Assembly: GCF_002631205.1 (NCBI RefSeq)
Contig: NZ_PDLO01000002.1
Location: 248,001-312,000 of the forward strand
Source of the DNA: Neolewinella marina
Lineage (GTDB): Bacteria > Bacteroidota > Bacteroidia > Chitinophagales > Saprospiraceae
DNA: 64,000 nt
Direction of reading: 5' to 3'
In this document: one piece after another, positions 17,210-28,200 of the stretch
Layout: every line of letters begins with the position of its first letter
How positions within the stretch are numbered: position 1 is the first letter of the stretch
Notes under the pieces: generated by a model
Database searches by the model: none
Seen by the model: only the letters and a program-made list of their open reading frames with translations
Told to the model about the DNA's origin: nothing
Program-made: the position numbers and the translations under genes

Positions 17210-17935
17210 ATGAGAACCCGCCGACGCATCAACCTGTGGTCATCGCCGCGTAATATTAGTACGGCCTTGATGTATTCTTTCGCCCAGCGACCGGATACCA
17301 CGGTAGTCGACGAACCCCTCTACGCCCACTACCTCACCCACCAGCCCACGGAAGCCGAACACCCCGCCCGGGAAGCCGTGCTAGCCAGCCAGGAGAACGA
17401 CGGGGCCAGGGTGGTTGATACACTGAAAAACCACGACTACGGCACCGAAAACGTGGTGTTCAAGCAGATGACCCACCACCTGGTGGACCTGGATCCGGCC
17501 TTCCTTTACGCCATGTCCAACGTACTGCTGATCCGCGACCCCGACGAGATCCTGGCCTCCTTCGGCCGGGTGGTCGACCGGGTGACCGCCGCGGACGTGG
17601 GCCTGCCCCAGCAGGGCGACCTCTTCAACCGACTTACCGTGACGGGCAGCCTTACCGCAGTCGTCGACGCCGGCCGCCTGCTGGACGATCCGCCGGGCGT
17701 GCTAGAACGTCTCTGCGACCGCCTCGACCTGCCATTTGACCCCGCCATGCTGCAGTGGGAACCCGGACCCAAACCCTACGACGGGGCCTGGGCCGACCAC
17801 TGGTACGCCGGCGTTCACCGCAGCGCCGGATTCGAGCCCCGCCCGAAGAAAGTCATCGAACTCCCCCCCAACCTCGCGACGGTAGCCGAGGTGTGCCACC
17901 CCATCTACCAGCGGCTGCTGCAACACGCCCTTTAA
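17210..17935 (+). CDS. Sulfotransferase-like protein
   Basis: A 241-residue protein whose N-terminus INLWSSPRNISTALMYSFAQ matches the PAPS-binding start of small bacterial sulfotransferase-like proteins (Sulfotransfer_5 type). VVDEPLYAHYL and the 3'-phosphate-binding-type segment LIRDPDEILASF follow. True sulfotransferase activity is not shown for this group. The stop is 9 nt before a class IV aminotransferase, so the two form an operon; I recall this pairing (sulfotransferase next to a branched-chain aminotransferase-like gene) from other genomes. Its promoter must overlap the start of the divergent 38-residue gene. Confidence 0.75.
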   Translation: MRTRRRINLWSSPRNISTALMYSFAQRPDTTVVDEPLYAHYLTHQPTEAEHPAREAVLASQENDGARVVDTLKNHDYGTENVVFKQMTHHLVDLDPAFLYAMSNVLLIRDPDEILASFGRVVDRVTAADVGLPQQGDLFNRLTVTGSLTAVVDAGRLLDDPPGVLERLCDRLDLPFDPAMLQWEPGPKPYDGAWADHWYAGVHRSAGFEPRPKKVIELPPNLATVAEVCHPIYQRLLQHAL

Positions 17936-17944
17936 TCCCTCCCC

Positions 17945-18841
17945 ATGCTCCAAGGATTCAACCCCGCCAACGAAAACATCCAGGTTTACATCGACGGCCG
18001 GCTGCTGCCCCGTTCGGAAGCCCGGGTAAGCGTCTTCGACAGCAGCGTACAGGGTGGCGACGCCGTCTGGGAGGGACTGCGGGTCTACGACGGCCGGGTA
18101 TTCAGCCTGGACGCCCACCTCGACCGCCTGTTCGACTCCGCCCACGCCCTGTGGTTCCAGAACGTCCCCAGTCGGGAGACCGTAGTCGACGCCATCCGGC
18201 AAACCCTGGAGGCGAATAACATGCACAACGACGTCCACATCCGGCTCACCCTCACCCGCGGCGAGAAGATCACCTCCGGTATGGACCCCCGCCTCAACCA
18301 GCGGGGCTGCACCCTCATCGTCCTGGCCGAACACAAGCCCCCGGTTTACCCGGCCTCAATCACCCTCTCCACCAGCTCGGTGCGCCGCAACAGTGCCATG
18401 AGCATCGACAGCAAGGTGCACCACAACAACCTGATCAACAACATCCTGGCCAAGATCGAAGCCAACCACGCCGGGGCCGACGCCGGCCTGATGCTCGACA
18501 AGGACGGCTTCGTCGCGGAAGCCAACGGCGTAAACGTATTCCTCATCCGCCGCGGCAAGGTGCGGACGCCCTGGGCCGACTACTGCCTGCCCGGCATCAC
18601 CCGGGCCACGGTGCTGCAACTCTGCCACGACCACGGCATCCCCTGCGAGGAAGCCCGGCTGTCGACCACCGAATTCTACGTCGCCGACGAGGTCTTCACC
18701 ACCGGCACCATGGGAGAACTCACCCGGGTGAGCGCCATCGACGGCCGGGAGATCGTGAACAAGCACGGGGAGTCGGTGCTGGAACGGATTCAGTCGCTGT
18801 TCCGCAAGCTTACGGCTACCGGGGGGACGCGGCTGGTGTAG
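17945..18841 (+). CDS. Class IV aminotransferase (branched-chain aminotransferase-like)
   Basis: A 298-residue PLP enzyme of the IlvE / D-amino-acid aminotransferase / aminodeoxychorismate lyase fold. Motifs are VSVFDSSVQGGDAVWEGLRVYDG (N-terminal substrate loop), the PLP lysine in SIDSKVHHNN, and the PLP-binding EANGVNVFLI and PGITRATVLQLC. Typical IlvE would use Leu, Ile and Val, but the SSVQGGDAVWEG variant differs from classical IlvE, so the substrate is open. It is downstream of a sulfotransferase-like gene with a 9-nt gap. Confidence 0.85.
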   Translation: MLQGFNPANENIQVYIDGRLLPRSEARVSVFDSSVQGGDAVWEGLRVYDGRVFSLDAHLDRLFDSAHALWFQNVPSRETVVDAIRQTLEANNMHNDVHIRLTLTRGEKITSGMDPRLNQRGCTLIVLAEHKPPVYPASITLSTSSVRRNSAMSIDSKVHHNNLINNILAKIEANHAGADAGLMLDKDGFVAEANGVNVFLIRRGKVRTPWADYCLPGITRATVLQLCHDHGIPCEEARLSTTEFYVADEVFTTGTMGELTRVSAIDGREIVNKHGESVLERIQSLFRKLTATGGTRLV

Positions 18842-19122
18842 GTCGTTTTGTTACCGCGGATTCTGTCTGCGCGGCGCGTGGGCGGTCCGCGGGGGCGGTA
18901 CTCTCTCGCCGAGTGGAAGTCAACAATTGAGAAGTGGGCCACTACCCATAGAAATCTGCGACCCAATCCGTGTAATCCGCGAGAACCTACCCGCAAGATT
19001 CCGCAGGAAGCGAAGCGGTACTGGTGCTTCACCAGTGTTGCTTTTTGTTACCGCAGATGGCCACAGATTCGGTTTCGCGGATTAACGCAGATTTTGCCCA
19101 CGCGGCGCGTGGGCGGTCCGCC
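18842..19122. repeat. Intergenic repeat region with two copies of a 21-bp GC-rich unit
   Basis: Identical 21-bp segments occur at 18870-18890 and 19101-19121, each preceded by a TTTTGTTACCGC copy (18846 and 19038 regions). Between them are degenerate CGCAGATT / GCGGATTAACGCAGATT motifs. These resemble the dispersed CGCAGATT-type intergenic repeats of many Bacteroidota. They sit between convergent genes and end where the GNAT-nitrilase gene stops. No coding function seen. Confidence 0.65.
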
Positions 19123-20697
19123 CTACCCTTTCCGTTTCCGCAGCGAAAGGTCATACACATCCGTACGCCGGTCGCGCAGGTTGTGGACGCTGCCGTGTAC
19201 GTGCAGTTCCTTGAGCAAGTCCAGGTCGACGTCGGCGACCAAAATCATCTCCGTGTTCGGGGTGGCTTCTGCCTTGACGCCATTGCTGGGGAAGGCGAAG
19301 TCGCAGGGAGTGAAAACCATCGACTGGGCGTACTGAATGTCCATATTGTGCACCTTGGGCAGGTTACCGACGGAGCCGGCGATGGCCACGTAACACTCGT
19401 TCTCGATGGCGCGCGCCTGGGCACAGTGGCGCACCCGGCTGTATCCGTTCTGGGTATCGGTGAGGAAGGGGACGAATAGGATGTCGACGCCCTGTTCGGC
19501 CAACAGACGGGGCAGTTCGGGGAACTCCACGTCGTAGCAGATCAGGATGCCAATCTTGCCACAGTCGGTATCGAAGGCCCGGAGTTGGTGGCCGCCCACC
19601 ATGCCCCACACCTTGGCCTCGTCGGGGGTAACGTGCAGCTTGTAGAACTTCTCTACCGTACCATCGCGCTTGCAGAGGTAGCCCACGTTGAAGAGCTGTC
19701 CGTCCTCCACCGAAGGCATGGAACCCGTGATGATGTTGATGTTGTAGGAGATGCTGAACTCCGAAAACTTCTTGACCAGCGGCTCGGTGAATTCCGCCAG
19801 CTTGCGGATGGCCTCCGGCTCCGGCAGGTCGTTGTAGGCCGCCATCAGGGGGGCGTTGAAGAACTCCGGAAAAAGGGCAAAATCGGAGCGGTAGGCCGCC
19901 ACCGCATCGACGAAGTACTCCGCCTGCTCCAGCACCTCCGACATGCCGCTGTAGGGGCGCATTTGCCACTGCACCAGTCCCAGGCGCACCACGCTCTTGT
20001 CGGTGCCCACCTTGCGGGTCGGGGCGGTGTAGAGTACGTTGTTCCACATCAGCAGGGCGGCGTACTCCTTGCTTTCGTGGTCGCCCTCCAGGTAGTTCTT
20101 CATGATCTTCTTGACCACGAAGTCGTTGGCGAACTGGAAATTCAGCACGGGATCATGAATGTCCTTCGACTTCACCCGGTCGATGTACTGCTTGGGCGTC
20201 AGCTCGTCGGCGTACTCGTAGTACTTCGGCAGCCGGCCGCCGAACATGATGCCCTCCAGGTTCCACTCCTCACAGAGCTCCTTGCGGTAGTCATACATCC
20301 GCCGCCCGAGGCGCAGCCCGCGGAATTGGGGCGCCACGAACACGTCTACGCCGTACAGGATGTTCCCTTCCGGATCGTGGGTATCAAAGGTGTACTTGCC
20401 GGTAATTTCCTCGTAGGTGTGGTTGTCGGTGAACTTGGTGTAGTCCACGATGATCGACAGCGCACAGCCCGCCAGCTGCCCGTTGATGTGGATGGCGATC
20501 TGCCCCTCCGGAAACCGCTCGATGAGCTGCTTGATCTCCCCCCGCGACCAGGCCGCGTCGGGCAGCATGGCGTAGGCCTTCTCCATGATGGAGCGCAGCT
20601 GCTTGTACTCCCGGATCGTGAGGTACTTCAGTTCTACCTTCTCGATTTCGGGGTGGACAAGGGGCGATTTTACTTCCGGCGTATTGGGACTGGCCAT
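19123..20697 (-). CDS. GNAT acetyltransferase / carbon-nitrogen hydrolase fusion
   Basis: A 524-residue two-domain protein. Residues 15-215 are a GNAT-fold domain (VDVFVAPQFRGLRLGRRMYD is the acetyl-CoA-binding R-x-x-G-x-G/R region). Residues 235-515 are a nitrilase-superfamily domain with the Glu-Lys-Cys triad visible in FPEFFNAPL, FYKLHVTPDE and ILICYDVEFPELPR. Such hydrolases cleave amides or nitriles; the fused form is a recurrent but uncharacterised architecture. A longer frame upstream to 20820 is Pro/Arg-rich and unlikely; the ATG at 20697 begins MASPNTPEVK. It is transcribed alone, with an inverted repeat at 20829-20849 in its upstream region. Confidence 0.88.
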   Translation of the reverse strand: MASPNTPEVKSPLVHPEIEKVELKYLTIREYKQLRSIMEKAYAMLPDAAWSRGEIKQLIERFPEGQIAIHINGQLAGCALSIIVDYTKFTDNHTYEEITGKYTFDTHDPEGNILYGVDVFVAPQFRGLRLGRRMYDYRKELCEEWNLEGIMFGGRLPKYYEYADELTPKQYIDRVKSKDIHDPVLNFQFANDFVVKKIMKNYLEGDHESKEYAALLMWNNVLYTAPTRKVGTDKSVVRLGLVQWQMRPYSGMSEVLEQAEYFVDAVAAYRSDFALFPEFFNAPLMAAYNDLPEPEAIRKLAEFTEPLVKKFSEFSISYNINIITGSMPSVEDGQLFNVGYLCKRDGTVEKFYKLHVTPDEAKVWGMVGGHQLRAFDTDCGKIGILICYDVEFPELPRLLAEQGVDILFVPFLTDTQNGYSRVRHCAQARAIENECYVAIAGSVGNLPKVHNMDIQYAQSMVFTPCDFAFPSNGVKAEATPNTEMILVADVDLDLLKELHVHGSVHNLRDRRTDVYDLSLRKRKG

Positions 20698-20828
20698 AGG
20701 AACGGGTTGGTTTCGGGGTGGGGTTAAAGGGATGGAACACGTCGTGGGGGGCGGGAGTTTGCGGCGGCGCGCAGGTGCCGGGGGAAACATGATGCCATGT
20801 AACAAGGCGAGATTCAACAAGCCTTCGC

Positions 20829-20849
20829 CAGTCTACTTATTGTAGACTG
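20829..20849. promoter_or_regulatory. Inverted repeat CAGTCTAC-N5-GTAGACTG
   Basis: Perfect 8-bp arms with a TTATT loop in the divergent region between the GNAT-nitrilase gene and the 48-residue membrane protein gene, 132 bp and 80 bp from their starts. It could be an operator or a small hairpin; no T-run follows. Confidence 0.4.
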
Positions 20850-20928
20850 AGCCGCCCGACTTTTATCGTCGCAAACAAATTCTACCATACTCCGGATAGG
20901 AGAATTTCCACCGCTACCCTACCCATCC

Positions 20929-21075
20929 ATGTACTCTATATCCGCCAAGAAATACATCAAACTACTATTAATCATCGCGGCCTTGGGCATTATCGGTAAT
21001 CTGCTCTACTACTACAGCGGACTGGCCGGGCATGAATTCGGGCACTGGTGGTACGGCAATGCGGCGGATCATTGA
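20929..21075 (+). CDS. 48-residue membrane protein with an HEFGH motif
   Basis: A short frame from the ATG at 20929: MYSISAKKYIKLLLIIAAL, then GIIGNLLYYYSGLAGHE and FGHWWYGNAADH. It has a basic N-terminus, one transmembrane helix (about residues 10-28) and a short tail. The tail contains HEFGH, which fits the HExxH zinc-protease pattern, but 48 residues are far too few for a known protease fold. An AGGAG sequence lies about 25 nt upstream, too far to be a normal ribosome site. It may be a small regulatory membrane peptide or a remnant. Coding status is uncertain. Confidence 0.45.
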   Translation: MYSISAKKYIKLLLIIAALGIIGNLLYYYSGLAGHEFGHWWYGNAADH

Positions 21076-21150
21076 TCGCGTCAAGCGATACCTCTGCTAT
21101 TCCAATTTAGTGGTAGTCTCCCCCACCCTACCATCCTGCTGCGGAGTATC

Positions 21151-22005
21151 CTAGAACACCAGTCCGAAACCCACCGCCCCCGCATCTCCCACGAAGGAGG
21201 CGCTCAGGCCCAGTGAAGAACGGTGCTTCTCCTGCCACCGTTTGTGGATGTGGGGGGTGAGGACGCCTACGGCGGCGCCGATGCCGAAGCCGACCACAGT
21301 ATCGGTGGGGAAATGGCGCAGGGCCCGCACCCGCTGCACGGCTACGTAAAGCGGCGGGATGCTGGCCGCTCCGAAAAGCAGCGCGCGTTGGCCACCGGTC
21401 CAGTCGGGATGGTAATCGGACAGCACCTTGGCCGCGAAGAAGGTACCCGTGGCGGTAGTACTTACGTGACCACTGAAGAAGGCGTTCAGGTCCTTGCCCG
21501 GAGCAGTGCCGTCGTCAAATGCCTCCGGGTAATAGGCGGAAGGGCGTACCCGGTCCACTACGCTCGGGCCAATTGGCGTAGCGGCGTACAGCAGGCCATT
21601 CAGGGCCTGGGCCTGTAAGTAAAGCGTTGTGATGTCGAACCAGTCCTGCCGGATATCGGGGTGGACGAACAGCGCGAATGGTAAGGCAATTCCGCCGTAG
21701 AATCCGATATCGCTGGCTCCGCTGGCTTTGGACACGCGGTCGGTGTTCTCCGGAAAGATCCAGCGGTCGATAGCCGGGACGTCCTCCCGGTCCAGGGCGT
21801 TGGCGTCGAAGTCATCTTTCCCGTTGATCTTCTGAAAGGCATAGATGGTCACGCCCAGCCCGGCTGCCGCGGCGGCCAGTTCCGGGAGTGGTTTTACGCG
21901 GTAGACTTTTTCGGTATCGTCGTCGGACTTGCGAATGGTGGTCTGGGCAAACGGCGTCATCTGGAGCATAAGCAAACAGATGACGAGCAACAAATAGCGT
22001 AGCAT
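21151..22005 (-). CDS. PAP2-family phosphatase, secreted or outer-membrane type
   Basis: A 284-residue protein with a signal peptide at 1-20 (LLLVICLLMLQMTPFAQ). The three PAP2 signatures are present in order: a DRVRPSAYY segment (KxxxxxxRP-like, first residue changed), FSGHVSTTATG (PSGH with Pro to Phe) and RVRALRHFPTDTVVG (SRxxxxxHxxxD-like). The His pair is retained, so activity on lipid or other phosphate esters is plausible. The C-terminus KHRSSLGLSASFVGDAGAVG is beta-like. The gene is single; the upstream 200 bp contains the terminator of the 2115-residue gene. Confidence 0.82.
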   Translation of the reverse strand: MLRYLLLVICLLMLQMTPFAQTTIRKSDDDTEKVYRVKPLPELAAAAAGLGVTIYAFQKINGKDDFDANALDREDVPAIDRWIFPENTDRVSKASGASDIGFYGGIALPFALFVHPDIRQDWFDITTLYLQAQALNGLLYAATPIGPSVVDRVRPSAYYPEAFDDGTAPGKDLNAFFSGHVSTTATGTFFAAKVLSDYHPDWTGGQRALLFGAASIPPLYVAVQRVRALRHFPTDTVVGFGIGAAVGVLTPHIHKRWQEKHRSSLGLSASFVGDAGAVGFGLVF

Positions 22006-22143
22006 AAGTCAGGGTTGTTGAAGAGCTACTACCCCTTGTTCCGCGGATATGTTTGTTTTACCCATCTGATTCAGTATCGCTAATGATCCTCCCTGGAAGG
22101 AGCTCATGTCCGTTCCCGCGTACCGAGGACATAATGCATTGCC

Positions 22144-22179
22144 CAAAAAAAGAGGCGTAACCCTCACGGTCACGCCTCT
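22144..22179 (-). terminator. Rho-independent terminator of the 2115-residue T9SS protein gene
   Basis: An AGAGGCGT stem (22151-22158) pairs with ACGCCTCT (22172-22179); on the minus strand it is followed by a run of seven T (22145-22151). It lies 24 nt after the stop at 22203. Confidence 0.88.
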
Positions 22180-22202
22180 CGTATGGGGTTCAGCTTAACT
22201 GG

Positions 22203-25200
22203 CTAGTGGACCACCACCTTGCGCGCTACGCTGAAGCCCGGTGATTCTAGGCGGTAGAAGTAAATCCCCGCAGGAAGTCCGCCCAGGTCCACCGTCTGCC
22301 GGTTCAGGCCGGCGGCGAAGTCGTTGCGGGTCCCGGGGGCCATTGGGCGACCGTTCAGATCGGTAATGGTGATCCGTACTTCCTCCGGGACGGGGATCCG
22401 GAAAGTGATGGTAAGTTCACCGGCCGTCGGGTTCGGGGCGGCACCCAGCAGTTCGTAGCCGGCGGGCAGGGGGTCGTAGGATGAGGTACTCAGACTGAGG
22501 TAGGGATAGGGCTCGTCGATGTCTCCGATCAGCAGGTCCGGGGAGAAGGGAATGGCCTCCCCGTCCGCGATGTATTCGAGTTCAGTGTCGGTATTGACGA
22601 TGCGGAAGGTGACCGGCCGGTCAAAATCGTCCGCATTGCCGTGTACCAGCAAAAAGGTGCGATAGGCGTCTACGGTCGGACAATGCTCCAGGGGCCCACG
22701 GCCACGCAACTCTTCACCGATATAGGCCATCACCTCGAGGGGGCCGAAGGCGGCTTCCTCCAGCACGGCCAGGTCGAAGGTACCCACCACGCTGAGGTTG
22801 TGTTCGAACAAGCCGGGGTCAACCTCCTCGTCCAGGCTCTTCGCCGCCGGGAAGCTGATGGTACCCGCCCGGGACAGGTGAAGCTTGTAACTGCTGCCGG
22901 GAACGAACTGCCGCAGGTTGCCCACCCAGCCACCGGCCGTGGTGTTGAACATGGAGAAGATCCGTTGCCCCTTGAGCTGGTCGCCGGCGGTTGCGTTGAG
23001 CCCGGCCAGTACGCTGTCTACCGGACGTTGCTCCAGCTGGGGATAGCCGATCCAGTTCCAGTTGCGGCTCACTGCTACGTCCAGGGGCGTTGGGCTCGGC
23101 AGCCCCACCACCTTCAGGGTATCGGGGTGATTGTTGAGGTGGAGGAGATAGCCTTCGCCGAGGGCCAGCGTTTTCAGGTTGCCACTCCAGGTCTTGCCGG
23201 CCTCGTGGACCGACATATTGCTCTGGCTCTTGATCACCACGTCGTTGGCCGTCTGGTCGCCGACGATGCTGGCTAGGAGGTGCTCCCGGGTCATGTTATC
23301 CGTCGCTACGTTCAACGAGATCCAGTTCCATCCCACGTTCAGGGGAATAACCTGGAAGATTCCCTCGGGGTGAAGGATAAGCGGCTGCTCGGGGGAACCT
23401 TGGGAGGTCCCGGTGACGAAGGTCAGCCGCTCGATCGCCCCGTACTCTACCCCGTTCAGGGCGTGCCAGAAGCGGAAGGTTACCGTTTCGCCGTTATTGC
23501 CGCCCACGTCGTTGCTGTAAATGGTCAGGAAGGCACGGTAAAGATTGAGGGAGGGAACGTATTCAATATTGGTCACCCCGCGGATTTCCCCGTTGACGAA
23601 GGCGCCGACCAGGTCGCGCTCGTCGGTGGACAACAATGCATCGGTGCCATCCAGGCTGAAGGTTGCCACCACCGTCATGCTGTACTGGAAAGCGGTGGGA
23701 TCAAACGGCCAGTGGACCGGTTGGGCCAGCAGCTCCACCGTTACGGGGGTAGCCACGGCCTCATCGTCCACCAGGGCCACGATCTCGCCGGTGTAGACAC
23801 CTGGTGTCAGGTCGGGGTCGAGGTCAAAACGAAGCACCTCATCGGCGTTGGGCAGGATGGTGCCGTTGATCCGGCGGGGCGTAAGCCACTCGGGGTAGGT
23901 AACTACTCCGGAGCTGTCGAGCAGGTCGAGGGTAAAAGGCTTGGACAACAGGGAATTGTTCTTCAGCACGGCCTCAACCACGTGGGTAGCCCCGGCCTTG
24001 CCGGTATAGGTAACGGGTGAGGGATCCCAGAAGACCGGCCGGGCATTCACCTTGAAGGACCATTCGGTGGCGTACTTCTGGATGTTGCCGTTCAGGTCCA
24101 CCAGGCTGTCGACGCGGGCATTGAGCACCACGCCCGCCAGTTCGGGCCGTTGGGTCAGGGGGGGGCTGGTTTGCAGAATCACCTTGTCGCCGCTACAGCC
24201 CACCGTTACCGGTATCTCCTCTCCGGTGTCGCTGCGCGTGAGCCGGAAGACGGGGTTGTTGCCAACGGCGGGGAACGCGCAGTCGATGGGCTTGTCGAAG
24301 GTCACTGACACCTCCCCACCGGGCCGCAGGAAGCCGTCGCTCGGCTGGGGATAGCCGAAAGGTGCCAGACTCTTGCGGTCGATAATACCGCGCTTCTCGG
24401 TGGAGTAGGTAACCCCCTCCGCGCCGCAGTAGGCCACCGCCCGGAAGGTGTATTTCCCGTCCGGGAAATTGGTCAGGTCAAGACGGTAATCGTAGTTGGC
24501 CCCTTCCAGGTCTTCTTTGGATACGTTGAGCACTTCTGCGTACCCCTCGCCCTCACGGCTTACCTCCAGGCTGAGCGACTCGAAGCTTTCGTTGTTCAGG
24601 TCGTAGCCCGACATGGTGGTTTTGAGTTCCGTGGGCGAGGCTGCATTGACCACCCAGTTATCGAAGGGAAAGCGCAGGCTCACATTGGTACACTCCGTCG
24701 AGAAATTCAGCAACTTGATGTAGGCAGTATCCGCGTTGCGGAGCACGCCGTTGTCCTGCCAGAGTTCGTATTCACAGGGGGGGTACACCATGATGCCGAT
24801 GTCACGGTAGTTGCTGGCACGGGGGCCCCGCTGTACGGCCAGCTCCAGGGTCATCGTTTCCCCGTAATCGAGGAAGAAGGAGGCCGGGCTGTTATTGATC
24901 CGGTGCCCGCCCAGGGTCAGGATGGCCCCGTCGGGATTCGTGGTACTTACGGTACGTACGTGGTACTCCCGGGTCTCCCGGCTCTCGCTGAAGTTGGTGA
25001 TCTGACAGGCGAAGGTGGCCGTGCCGTCGGAGGGCACGTCGTCGCGCTCGGGCCGCGGGATCAGGATGGTGGGTCGGTCGCGTGCCTGGGTCCCGGGTTC
25101 CTGGGGACAGCTCGTAGTGCCGAGTTTCAGGTTAAAGGCCGGCACGTCGTAGCTGGTATCCCGCAGGATGTCCACGCTGAAAAAGTCACCGATGTCGTTA

Positions 25201-28200
25201 TCCTCCAGCACGTAGCCCACCTTGCGGGTATTCGTCGTTTCACTGCCCGAATCGTTGGTCGTGGACCAGCGGAACTTGCCCATGACCCCCAGTTCGCTGT
25301 CGAACCAGATGCCACCCTCGTTGTCGATCTTGGCTCCAAGGGCAAATTCAGTATTGACGAAACGGTTGTACTCGTAGGATACGCTGGTGGATTCCGATTC
25401 CTCCCAGTCCTCGGCGTAGGAAGCCCCCGCGCTGAAGCTGATGTTCTCCTGGAAGACGGCATTTTCGCCCCGGGCCGTATCGTTCTTGGCCAGGATATTT
25501 TCCCAGGAAAGACTGTCGGCGATCAGGTTATTGATCCGGAGCTGTTCTACCAGGGGCAGGGAGTTGAAGTCCTGGTCGTCCAGCAGGTTGGCCCGCAGGA
25601 AGCCGAAGGTGGGCAGCAGCACGTTGCGGATGTGCTGCTCGGTATAGACGAAGGTGGTGGCGTAGGTGTTGTCGGCCATGGCGGGAATGATGTCCACCAG
25701 CGCCCGGCAACTGTCCTCGTTGAAGGTCAGCGACTCGGAGAGAGAGAACTCCTGGTTGAAGGCCGCGCCCACGTAGACGTCGCCGTCGTGGCCGGTGATG
25801 TTCTCCAGGTCCGAGGTCTTGAAGGTCTCGTTGAAGGTCATCGTCGTCTTGATGCCGCTGCGGTTGAAGTTGTCGCGGCCGGCCTCGGCCGAAAAGCGGA
25901 TGATGGTACCGAAACCATGACCGCTGAAGGGGGTCTTGAATTTGGCGCCCAGCAGCAGGTTGATGAAGCCGCCAGCGGAACCGCCGACCTCGGTTTCCAC
26001 CGTGGTGAAGGCCTCAATGGTCGTTCCCTTTTCCACGTAGGCGTAACTGTTGTCGCCCGGCGGGTCGTGGAGGATCAGCATGGGGATATCCGGCGTGCGG
26101 CTGATAAAGGTTGGAGTGTTCGACTTGACGCCCTCCACCAGGGCCCAGTACTCCACCGGAGTGGCCTCGGCAAAATCCACCTCAGGGATGATGTAGAGCA
26201 ACTTCTGGTAGTCGCGCACGCCGCCGCTGGTGGCCAGGTTGGGCGCGCCGGGTTCAATGGTGTAGATCACCTGCCCGTTGCGGATCGGCAGGCGTATCGC
26301 CTCTCCGCCGCGGTCGGAGATGAAATCGTAGATCTTGACGAAACCCGTATCCAGATAGCAGTCGACGTTTACGTCCTCCCGGATCTCCAGGGTGATGGTG
26401 TAGCTCTCTCCCTGCTCCATGATGTACTCCGGGATTCCCGGGGCACCCGCGCAAGCCGGCACCCGGGCTTCCTCGTGCAGGTTGGAAGAAATAATGAGGG
26501 GAGCCCGGTAGATGAATCTCGCTTCCGGCTCCACCTCCGCCCGCAGGGTATCCAGGGATCCGGCCAGGACGGTATCGGCGGGCTGTACCACAATGATTGA
26601 GTCGTTGGCCAGGGTGTCGAATACGGCCGGCGTGATGGTGGTGGTTTCGTTTTCCGTGATCAGCTCCGCGGTATCACGGACGGTAAGGTCCACGATCAGG
26701 GGTTTGTTGCCGATCTGGTCAAATACGTTCGTGCTCGCCACGTCGGTTACCCGTACCCGGTATTCCCGGGCCGGCAGGTCGTAGAGGGTCAGGATTCCGC
26801 TTTCGGGGATATCGTACTCTACGTTGTAGCAGAAGGGATCCCGGGCCGCTACCGTCACCTTGGTTTCGGTGCCCAGACTGGTGCCGCAACTGCCCTGGAC
26901 CACGATACGCAGGGAATCGGTGGTGGTGTTTTCAAAGTCGATGTCGATGACGTCGCTGTCCACCAGGATGTTCTGGGGGTCGGCTACCGCCCCGCTGGGG
27001 ATGAAGGTGTGGTGGAGGAAGACGGGGGTAACGGAGTAGGTGCCCTCATCCTGGATGGAAAAACTCCACTCACCGTTGCCGTCGGTACGGATACCGAAGT
27101 CGGCGTCGTCGATCAGGATCGACACCTCCGGCACCCCGCACTCGGGCCCCAGCCCCTGGTAGGCCGGAAAGTGCACTTTGCCGGCGAGGGTAAAGACCGT
27201 CTCGTCGGTGAAGTTTACCCCGCCCAGGGTCTTGGCGTTCACGTCGAGGGTGCGGGTGACCTGGGTGGGATTGAAGACGTGGGTGATGGTGTTGCCAATC
27301 TTCTCGGGTTCGATGCGGAAGGTGGCCTGTTCGTGGTAGTAGATGTCACGGATCTCGTAGTAGCCGTCAATGTCGGTAGTGGCGCAGTAGGACATTGCAT
27401 CACAGGCAACCGGAAAGCCCGCGCCGCCCGGTGGAATCGCCTGATCCAGGCGCACGGTCACGTCCACCCCGCTCACTCCGGCCCCCAGCCGGGAGCGCAC
27501 GTACCCCTTGATGACCCCGTCGGGCCGGCTGTAGCCCACGTCGCTCAGAGCGGAAGCGGTTCCACCGATGGGTACCAGGTGATAGGTGTAGGCAAAGCCC
27601 GGGATGGCGTCCTGGTCGTTGTAACCCTCGGCGTTCTTGCTCAGTACGGCAAGCTCCTCGCGCACCTCCACGTTGTTCTCATCCAGGTAAGACCGCTCGA
27701 TGCGGATCTCGTCAGCTACGTTGGACATATTGGCCCATTCCAGCCGGACGGAGTTATAACGGGTTCCGTCGCTGGCGTTGAGGAAGGGCAGGTAGGCCGA
27801 GCCCTTGTCGGCCACCGCACCGGATTCGTGGCCTCCCCAGAATGCCGTGTAGGTGGTTACCTCGTAGTTGTAGGTTTCGTTGGGCGTGATGGAGGTATCC
27901 TCGTACCGGGAAACATTCCCGTTGACGGTGGCAATGAGGGAATCATTGCGGTAGATGCGGTACTGGTGCGAGTTGTCGGGAATATCCGTTTCCCGGGTCC
28001 ACGTCAGAACGATTTTGTTCTGATGCGCTCCGTCGGTAGCAGACAGGCCGCTGGGCTTGCGGATGTCCTGGGTATACCCGGTGATGGCCCCCAGGCTGCC
28101 GGAAGCGTCGCCCCGGGATTCCTCGTAGCAGGTACCGGAGGTCAGACAGGTAATCCGACGGGATTGGCCGGCGTAAACTGCCCGGGGATAGAAATCGTCT

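Noticed and set aside
17059-17301. 80-residue minus-strand frame overlapping the sulfotransferase
   Set aside because: It is Arg-rich and has no pattern; the 38-residue frame in another phase has a natural Lys/Cys composition, a suitable start and a terminator.
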